The position numbers were made by a program, and so were the translations under genes. Below, piece by piece: positions 5,863 through 10,202 of a DNA stretch of 10,202 nucleotides. The DNA is from Syntrophaceae bacterium UBA6255 (GTDB lineage: Bacteria > Desulfobacterota > Syntrophia > Syntrophales > Smithellaceae): NCBI GenBank assembly GCA_002441205.1, contig DJVN01000013.1, positions 1 through 10,202 of the forward strand. The letters are read 5' to 3'. Position 1 is the stretch's first letter. Every line of letters begins with the position of its first letter. The notes under the pieces were generated by a model. The model saw only the letters and a list, made by a program, of their open reading frames with translations. It made no database searches and was not told where the DNA came from.

Positions 5863-6177
5863 ATGTTGACAGTTTCGGAAAAAGCATTGGAAGTTATTAA
5901 GGAATTTATCAAAGAAAAAAGACCGGATTCCTCTATAAGAATAACCATGTCTGCTGGTTGATCCGGGCCCGCTTTGGGCATGGCTCTGGATGAGCCGGGA
6001 ATTGACGATGAAGTGTTTGATAAAGAAGGAACAAAATTTGTTATTGAAAAAGGTCTTTTTGATCAGGCCAAACCCATCAATGTTGACTTTGTCTATACGC
6101 CACAGGGATCAGGATTCAAATTAACGTCCAGCCTCTCCGCCGCCGGTGGCGGATGCGGTTCTTCCTGTAGTTGCTAG
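5863..6177 (+). CDS. HesB-like selenoprotein (IscA/HesB fold, selenocysteine at residue 33)
   Basis: The frame opened by ATG 5863, with a strong AAAGGAGG 8 bases upstream, reads through an in-frame TGA at 5959-5961 to a TAG at 6175-6177, giving 104 residues. Both sides of the TGA belong to one HesB/IscA-type domain. The N-terminal part is a typical helix-strand start (LTVSEKALEVIKEFI). The TGA falls in MSAG-U-SGPALGMALDEP, exactly where IscA/HesB proteins carry the first cluster-binding Cys (the G-C-S-G motif). The C-terminal GGGCGSSCSC supplies Cys98, Cys102 and Cys104. A HesB-like (seleno)protein family with Sec or Cys here is known from anaerobes, including deltaproteobacteria (TIGR01911 as I recall). 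A hairpin fitting a bacterial SECIS lies at 5982-5996. It probably binds or carries Fe-S clusters or metal in the cytoplasm; the benefit of Sec is unknown. A standard gene caller would split it and keep only the part from Met40 (5980). A nonsense mutation is much less likely given codon context and family precedent. Confidence 0.9.
5959..5996 (+). promoter_or_regulatory. Sec UGA codon with candidate bacterial SECIS hairpin
   Basis: The UGA is at 5959-5961. A perfect 5-bp stem GGCTC (5982-5986)/GAGCC (5992-5996) with loop TGGAT begins 20 nt later; the loop starts 25 nt after the UGA and has G as its second base. This meets the known bSECIS rules (small apical loop with a G in the first two positions, about 16-37 nt from the UGA), where SelB binds. 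Flanking CCGG sequences (5963-5966 and 5995-5998) and a GCCC/GGGC pair just inside give possible alternative or extended stems. Confidence 0.7.
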
Positions 6178-6185
6178 AATTTCCT

Positions 6186-6218
6186 AAAGGGGGGAGGAAT
6201 TATCCTCCCCCTTTTTTT
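6186..6218 (+). terminator. Strong intrinsic terminator after the HesB-like selenoprotein gene
   Basis: A 9-bp perfect stem GGGGGAGGA (6190-6198)/TCCTCCCCC (6203-6211) with an ATTA loop is followed at once by seven Ts (6212-6218). An AAA stretch upstream can pair with the Ts. It starts 9 bases after the selenoprotein stop and ends 6 bases before the next start codon. Confidence 0.93.
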
Positions 6219-6224
6219 GATGTC

Positions 6225-7169
6225 ATGATTAAAGATAGAAAAACAAAAATTGATTCAGCTGAAAATCTTTTGAAGCAGCACCGGTATGATGATGCGATCG
6301 TTTTGCTGAAGGAACTGAGCGAAGAATGTCCTGGAGAAGAATCCATCATCTTAATGTTATCCTGGGCCTGTTATGACAGCGGTGATCCGGAGCAGGCTGT
6401 AAAATATTTAAACATGCTTTTAGAGAGGGAACTTCAACGAAAAGTCTTCACCGGCTTTGCCTTTGATGAGCTTGTGCGCATTTACAAGCAGACCAAGGAT
6501 TTTCTCAAGCTGGTGGAAATCTGCGAAAGGGCCGCTGCCGCGCAGCCTGAAGATGTTTGTTTGTTAACGGAGCTGGGGAATGCTTATTTGCAATCAGGCC
6601 GCGCTGAAAAAGCATGCGAAGTTTACAAAAAATTGATTGACATGGAAAACGACAATCCTGCTTTTCATTGTTACCGGGGAGAGGCTCTGTTTGCCGCCGG
6701 TTTATATCAGGAGAGCGAAAAAGCCTATTTAAAGGCCGGTGAAATTGATTCCGAGCAGCCGGATCGCTATTATTTTAAAATTGCAGTTTTATTTCAGCAG
6801 GCTCAAAATCACGAAGATGCTGAAAGATTATTGAAAAAATGCGTGACCATCAATTCATCCAACCCCCTCTATTATTGCTCTCTGGGAGATACTCTGGTGA
6901 GCAAGGGGAAAATACAGGAAGCCTTTGATGTTTATGAAAAAGCTGTTCAATGCGATCATTCGAGGGCGTCATTATATTACAATCGCTTGGGCAATTCATT
7001 AATGAAGGCTGGGGATTTTTTAAAAGCATCTGATGCTTTTAAATTGGCGATCAAATACGAACCGGCGAAAGTGTATTACCTGAGTTTGGCTGAGGCCTAC
7101 AGACGCATGGGGCTTGCTGAGCAGGCTGACGTGATTATCCGTGAAGTGCATAAAATCGTATGTACTTAA
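6225..7169 (+). CDS. Tetratricopeptide repeat (TPR) protein
   Basis: A 314-aa protein made almost wholly of TPR helix pairs, a protein-protein interaction scaffold. About nine repeats are recognisable, roughly at 7-38, 41-72, 79-110, 113-144, 147-178, 181-212, 215-246, 251-282 and 285-312. They show the usual small/aromatic positions, for example LGNAYLQSGRAEKACEVYKK (117-136) and LGNSLMKAGDFLKASDAF (255-272). No signal peptide or membrane helix is seen, so it is probably cytoplasmic. I chose ATG 6225. A frame extension to a TTG at 6171 would run back through the terminator and into the selenoprotein gene. No good Shine-Dalgarno precedes 6225: the only GGAGGA is 27 bases upstream, inside the terminator stem. 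The stop codon overlaps that of the convergent receiver-like gene by 4 bases. The partner is unknown; proximity to pilT genes hints at pilus assembly or regulation, but the gene lies on the other strand. Confidence 0.85.
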   Translation: MIKDRKTKIDSAENLLKQHRYDDAIVLLKELSEECPGEESIILMLSWACYDSGDPEQAVKYLNMLLERELQRKVFTGFAFDELVRIYKQTKDFLKLVEICERAAAAQPEDVCLLTELGNAYLQSGRAEKACEVYKKLIDMENDNPAFHCYRGEALFAAGLYQESEKAYLKAGEIDSEQPDRYYFKIAVLFQQAQNHEDAERLLKKCVTINSSNPLYYCSLGDTLVSKGKIQEAFDVYEKAVQCDHSRASLYYNRLGNSLMKAGDFLKASDAFKLAIKYEPAKVYYLSLAEAYRRMGLAEQADVIIREVHKIVCT

Positions 7170-7678
7170 ACTTTTCCCAGTTTACGCTGAAAATCACTGA
7201 AAACGTGATAAAAATATTCGTTTTCTTCCATTTCTTTTTTTAGAATCAGTCCTAATTCCGAAATTTCATCTTTATTGATGATTAAATTGACACTCTTATT
7301 TAAAGTGTTCATATAATCCATAGTGGCGAATGTGGAACTGATTAGCACAACAAAAATCTGTCTGCGCACAGGCATTTCCAAACCGTCTAAATATATAAGA
7401 ACCTGATTTATTCCATCTTTGCCCACATCGAAATTTTCATTAACGACAATAACGTTAAAGGTCTGGAATGTTGTATATTTCAACGCTTCTTTCGATGTAG
7501 CCGGTTCAATTACATTAAAATTAAGTGTTTTTAAATTGTCCCTGGCTTTTTGTCTTATGGCGGGATCATTGTCGCAAATCATGGCGGTGCTTGCATCCAT
7601 ATCCCGGTAATCAAAAGGACGTCCGGAATAATCCAACTCTTCTTCGATTGAATCTGGTGCCAGTTTTTCTGTCTTCAT
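7166..7678 (-). CDS. Receiver-like (pseudo-response-regulator) protein in the pilT operon
   Basis: A 170-aa protein. A charged N-terminal extension (1-28) precedes a CheY-like fold from about 30 to 150. The acidic pocket is present (Asp36 and Asp38 in ICDNDPA). The strand that normally ends in the phosphorylated Asp reads FNVIVVN, putting Asn80 in that position. A Ser pair (114-115, VLISSTF) fills the conserved Thr/Ser position and Lys136 (LIINKDE) fits the conserved Lys. Phosphorylation is therefore unlikely; such pseudo-receivers usually act as constitutive interaction modules. The C-terminus (145-170) is a charged helix with no DNA-binding domain. It is the last gene of a minus-strand operon, 37 bp after the PilT/PilU-like gene, with an AGGAC upstream of the ATG. 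A role in controlling pilus retraction is inferred from position only. Fold assignment is by pattern. Confidence 0.65.
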   Translation of the reverse strand: MKTEKLAPDSIEEELDYSGRPFDYRDMDASTAMICDNDPAIRQKARDNLKTLNFNVIEPATSKEALKYTTFQTFNVIVVNENFDVGKDGINQVLIYLDGLEMPVRRQIFVVLISSTFATMDYMNTLNKSVNLIINKDEISELGLILKKEMEENEYFYHVFSDFQRKLGKV

Positions 7679-7715
7679 TTAAATGTCCTGATAGTTTTTT
7701 CTATAACTTTTAAAA

Positions 7716-8900
7716 TTATCTTTTCCAAGAATCCATTTTTGACTTGCCGTAGGACTTATCAACTTCCAGAGTGCCGATAGCGGCTGCTTGATCTCCGCGT
7801 GTTTTTTTAATCGAGTCAATTCCACGATTAACAACGGCTCTGTTGGAAGAAAAGGCAATCGCCGTATTTTCTATAATCAAGCCTTTATCAAAAAGATCAA
7901 TAATACAATCATCAAAAGTCATCATGCCGAAAGCTCTTCCCTGCGTAATAATGTCATGAAATGTTTTACCTTCGGATTCACCATGAAGGATAACATCTTT
8001 TACACGCAGGCTGGTGCTCACCGCTTCAAAGGCGGCGACACGACCGCCGCCTACTTTCGGCAACAGACGCTGACAAGCTATCCAGCGAATGGCATCAGAG
8101 AGACGCACGCGGATCTGGCTTTCTTCATCTCTGGGAAACATGCCGACAATGCGGTTTATCGTTTGTCCGGCATCTACGGTATGTAATGTACTTAAAACAA
8201 GATGACCGGTTTCCGCTGCACTCAAGGCAATTTCCACTGACTCCCGATCGCGCATTTCGCCCACCAGAATTACTTTTGGGGCCTGACGCATAGCCGCCCG
8301 CAAACCATTGGCAAACGTGTCAAAATCTTTGCCCAGTTCGCGCTGGTTTATTGTGGAATTTTTTTGAGGATGAGTGTATTCCACCGGGTCTTCCAATGTG
8401 ACGATGTGTAGAGAACTATTTTCATTGATTTCGTTAATAATTGCGGCAAGAGATGTTGTTTTGCCCGTGCCGGTTGCGCCCGTTATCAAAACAATTCCGT
8501 TTTTTTCACGGGAAATTTTATAATAAGCTTCCGGCAATCCCAGTTCAGCGCATGTCGGAACGATTGATTCCAGTTTCCTTAAAACGATGGAATATTTGCC
8601 CAGTTGTGAAAATATATTGACACGAAAACGGGCGACGCCAGGCAACTCATATGACAAATCGCAGGAGCCCTCTTTGATCAGTGCCTGCATCAGGCGATGA
8701 TCCTGATTAATAAGATTAAGCGCAATAATTTCCGTTTGAAAAGACGTCAGCTTTTCAAAATGCGGTTTTAATGTTACGGAAACCAACTGACCGGCTGAAT
8801 CCACCTGGAAAGGTTTGTCTACGGTTAATATTAAATCGGAAATATTGGGGTTGGATTCCAGCATTCTTGTCAGGATGTGATCAATTTCCGGTTTTCTCAT
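7716..8900 (-). CDS. PilT/PilU-family type IV pilus retraction ATPase, divergent paralog
   Basis: A 394-aa hexameric secretion-type ATPase. The N-terminal PAS-like domain (about 1-110) is followed by the RecA-like core with Walker A GATGTGKTT (141-149), Asp box TLEDPVEY (168-175), Walker B ILVGEMRD (211-218) and His box TGHLVLSTLHT (231-241). All catalytic motifs look intact, so ATPase activity is likely. The canonical PilT AIRNLIRE-type motif is replaced by LRVKDVILHG (298-307). The C-terminus is extended, with a polar tail (about 355-394). These features resemble PilU, the accessory retraction ATPase that works together with PilT, though PilU identity needs a tree. It lies 21 bp downstream of the pilT gene, with AAGGA upstream of its ATG (the complement of 8908-8912), and 37 bp before the receiver-like gene. 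It acts at the cytoplasmic base of the type IV pilus. Confidence 0.9.
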   Translation of the reverse strand: MRKPEIDHILTRMLESNPNISDLILTVDKPFQVDSAGQLVSVTLKPHFEKLTSFQTEIIALNLINQDHRLMQALIKEGSCDLSYELPGVARFRVNIFSQLGKYSIVLRKLESIVPTCAELGLPEAYYKISREKNGIVLITGATGTGKTTSLAAIINEINENSSLHIVTLEDPVEYTHPQKNSTINQRELGKDFDTFANGLRAAMRQAPKVILVGEMRDRESVEIALSAAETGHLVLSTLHTVDAGQTINRIVGMFPRDEESQIRVRLSDAIRWIACQRLLPKVGGGRVAAFEAVSTSLRVKDVILHGESEGKTFHDIITQGRAFGMMTFDDCIIDLFDKGLIIENTAIAFSSNRAVVNRGIDSIKKTRGDQAAAIGTLEVDKSYGKSKMDSWKR

Positions 8901-8921
8901 AAATGGTCCTTTCTAAATAAT

Positions 8922-10004
8922 TTATGCTTCGGTAAAATCTGTCGGTGCATTTTTCAGAAGCGGACGGAACCGGCCTTTTTCGTTTGCCTTGATATAAGCA
9001 TCCTCGCCGCTTATCCAGGCGCGGTTGTATAGATCCATGATTGCGTCGTCCAAAAGCTGCATTCCATATTTCTTGCCTGTCTGCATCATGGATGGAATCT
9101 GATAGGTTTTTGATTCACGTATTAAGTTACGCACGGCGGGCGTGGCAATACAGATTTCCAGAGCGACGCAACGGCTTTTTATATCAACTCTTTTAAATAA
9201 AACCTGCGAAATAACCGCGCGTAAACCATCGGCCAGCGTGGAACGAATCTGCAATTGTTCGCTCGACGGAAAAACTTCGATGATTCTGTCCACTGTTTTA
9301 GGCGCACTGGTTGTATGAACCGTGGAAAAAACCAGATGGCCGGTGGAGGCTGCCTCGATAGCCAGCGATATTGTTTCCAGATCGCGCATTTCTCCGACCA
9401 GAATGATATCAGGGTCTTCACGTAATGCTCCTCGCAGTGCCGCGGAGAAAGACTTTGTATGAATACCCACTTCCCGATGGTTCACGATGCAATTTTGGCT
9501 TTTGTGAACGAATTCAATAGGGTCTTCTATGGTAATAATATGGTCACGACGCAGGCGATTGGCTTCGTCAATAATAGCAGCCAGTGTTGTGGACTTACCG
9601 CTGCCGGTGGGGCCGGTGACCAGCACAAGACCGCGCGGGAGCTGCGCTAATTTTGATATGACGTTGGGAAGACCCAGCTGCGCGCAGGTCTGAATTTTAT
9701 CCGGTATTTCACGAAAAACAGCGCCCATACCGTTTTTCTGCCGGAAGTAATTGACGCGATAACGTGCCAGAGAAGGTATTTCATAAGCGAAATCAACATC
9801 ACCCGTTTCTTCGAACTGCTTTATTTTATGCTCGGGAGTTATTTCGTAAAGAAGTACTTTTAAAGCGTCGTTGGTTAGAACGTCATACTTGATGCGTTCA
9901 ATGTCACCGCGGATTCTGATTGCCGGCTGCTGACCGGCGACAAGATGAAGATCTGATGCTCCCTGTTCGTGCATGAGATTAAAAAAAGCGTCAATTTTTG
10001 CCAT
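8922..10004 (-). CDS. pilT: Type IV pilus retraction ATPase PilT
   Basis: A 360-aa twitching motility ATPase that depolymerises the pilus at the inner-membrane platform. Motifs in order: N-terminal PAS-like domain with GASDLHLVAGQQPAIRIRG (15-33); Walker A GPTGSGKST (131-139); Asp box TIEDPIEFVH (158-167); Walker B ILVGEMRD (201-208); His box TGHLVFSTVHT (221-231); and AVRNLIRE (290-297), matching the PilT signature AIRNLIRE needed for retraction. The length is close to that of characterised PilT proteins, with a short extra tail. AAGGAG precedes the ATG. It is the first gene of a minus-strand operon with a second PilT/PilU-like ATPase and a receiver-like protein, under a near-consensus promoter at 10155-10126. 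No pilB, pilC or pilin gene is seen in the window. Confidence 0.96.
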   Translation of the reverse strand: MAKIDAFFNLMHEQGASDLHLVAGQQPAIRIRGDIERIKYDVLTNDALKVLLYEITPEHKIKQFEETGDVDFAYEIPSLARYRVNYFRQKNGMGAVFREIPDKIQTCAQLGLPNVISKLAQLPRGLVLVTGPTGSGKSTTLAAIIDEANRLRRDHIITIEDPIEFVHKSQNCIVNHREVGIHTKSFSAALRGALREDPDIILVGEMRDLETISLAIEAASTGHLVFSTVHTTSAPKTVDRIIEVFPSSEQLQIRSTLADGLRAVISQVLFKRVDIKSRCVALEICIATPAVRNLIRESKTYQIPSMMQTGKKYGMQLLDDAIMDLYNRAWISGEDAYIKANEKGRFRPLLKNAPTDFTEA

Positions 10005-10125
10005 TAATTTCTCCTTGTGCTGATTTGGTTTTTCTTTACCATTTTTTCAGTGGGAAAAGAACCCAATATTTGAAAAATAATGAAACTAATTTCTGCAAAG
10101 GTAAATTATCTTTTAATTATTTGTA

Positions 10126-10155
10126 AGTATAGAAAAAACTTGTTTGATTTGTCAA
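10126..10155 (-). promoter_or_regulatory. Near-consensus sigma70 promoter for the pilT operon
   Basis: On the minus strand TTGACA (10155-10150, perfect) and TATACT (10131-10126, 5 of 6) are separated by 18 bases. Transcription would start near 10119, giving an untranslated leader of about 115 nt before the pilT ATG at 10004. That leader is AT-rich and I see no known riboswitch in it. Confidence 0.65.
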
Positions 10156-10165
10156 TCCAATAATC

Positions 10166-10180
10166 AGCCTAACACAGGCT
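10166..10180. other. Small inverted repeat upstream of the pilT promoter
   Basis: AGCCT (10166-10170) and AGGCT (10176-10180) flank AACAC, 10 bases upstream of the -35 box. It may be an operator or the end of a terminator for a gene beyond the window; no T-run follows. Evidence is slight. Confidence 0.2.
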
Positions 10181-10202
10181 AGTGTAGTGTTTCATAAATA
10201 AC

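Noticed and set aside
5974..6177. Short independent gene starting after the TGA at 5959
   Set aside because: There is no ribosome binding site, and it lacks the N-terminal strand of the HesB domain, which is present in frame upstream of the TGA. A Sec read-through explains both halves.
6171..6224. TTG start for the TPR gene, adding 18 residues
   Set aside because: The extension runs through the selenoprotein stop and the terminator stem and gives a Pro/Gly-rich peptide unlike the TPR domain. ATG 6225 fits the first helix.

Overview
The window looks like a chromosome segment of an anaerobic deltaproteobacterium-type organism (Desulfobacterota, possibly near Syntrophus/Smithella). This is inferred from gene content, not from a marker gene: two PilT-family ATPases in tandem, a HesB-like protein that uses selenocysteine at a UGA codon, a NifU-like/GGGtGRT pair typical of anaerobes, and strong AAGGAG-type ribosome binding sites. 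No rRNA, tRNA or CRISPR array was found.

Layout. At 109-1811 (minus strand) there is a tight two-gene operon: a NifU/IscU-like scaffold protein followed by a GGGtGRT-family protein of unknown function. It has its own sigma70-like promoter and a hairpin at the start of the transcript. At 1812-2950 there is a patchy, AT-rich accessory zone. It holds a 190-bp long imperfect palindrome that looks like a non-autonomous mobile element, and an orphan 173-aa membrane-anchored protein gene whose flanks look like an integron gene cassette. At 2951-4551 the 5' end of a 3-methyladenine DNA glycosylase gene occurs twice: a truncated, diverged copy and, about 1 kb on, an intact copy with all active-site residues. 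A DUF2238-type membrane protein gene lies between them on the opposite strand.

At 4555-5625 (minus) there is an AI-2E-transporter-superfamily membrane protein, divergent from a HesB-like selenoprotein at 5863-6177. The selenoprotein has an in-frame UGA aligned with the first cluster-binding Cys of HesB/IscA proteins and a plausible bacterial SECIS hairpin 25 nt downstream. A very strong intrinsic terminator follows it, directly abutting the start of a TPR-repeat protein gene (6225-7169). Convergent with that is a minus-strand operon at 10004-7166 encoding PilT, a second divergent PilT/PilU-like ATPase and a receiver-like protein lacking the phosphoacceptor Asp, driven by a near-consensus promoter at the right edge.

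How the genes work together. Two separate loci (NifU-like/GGGtGRT and Sec-HesB) point to iron-sulfur handling. The right third encodes type IV pilus retraction machinery with a likely accessory regulator. The middle is an accessory zone with signs of duplication and insertion. The most notable items are the selenoprotein with its UGA, the pseudo-receiver in the pilT operon, the cassette-like orphan gene with the adjacent long palindrome, and the diverged duplicate of the glycosylase 5' region.
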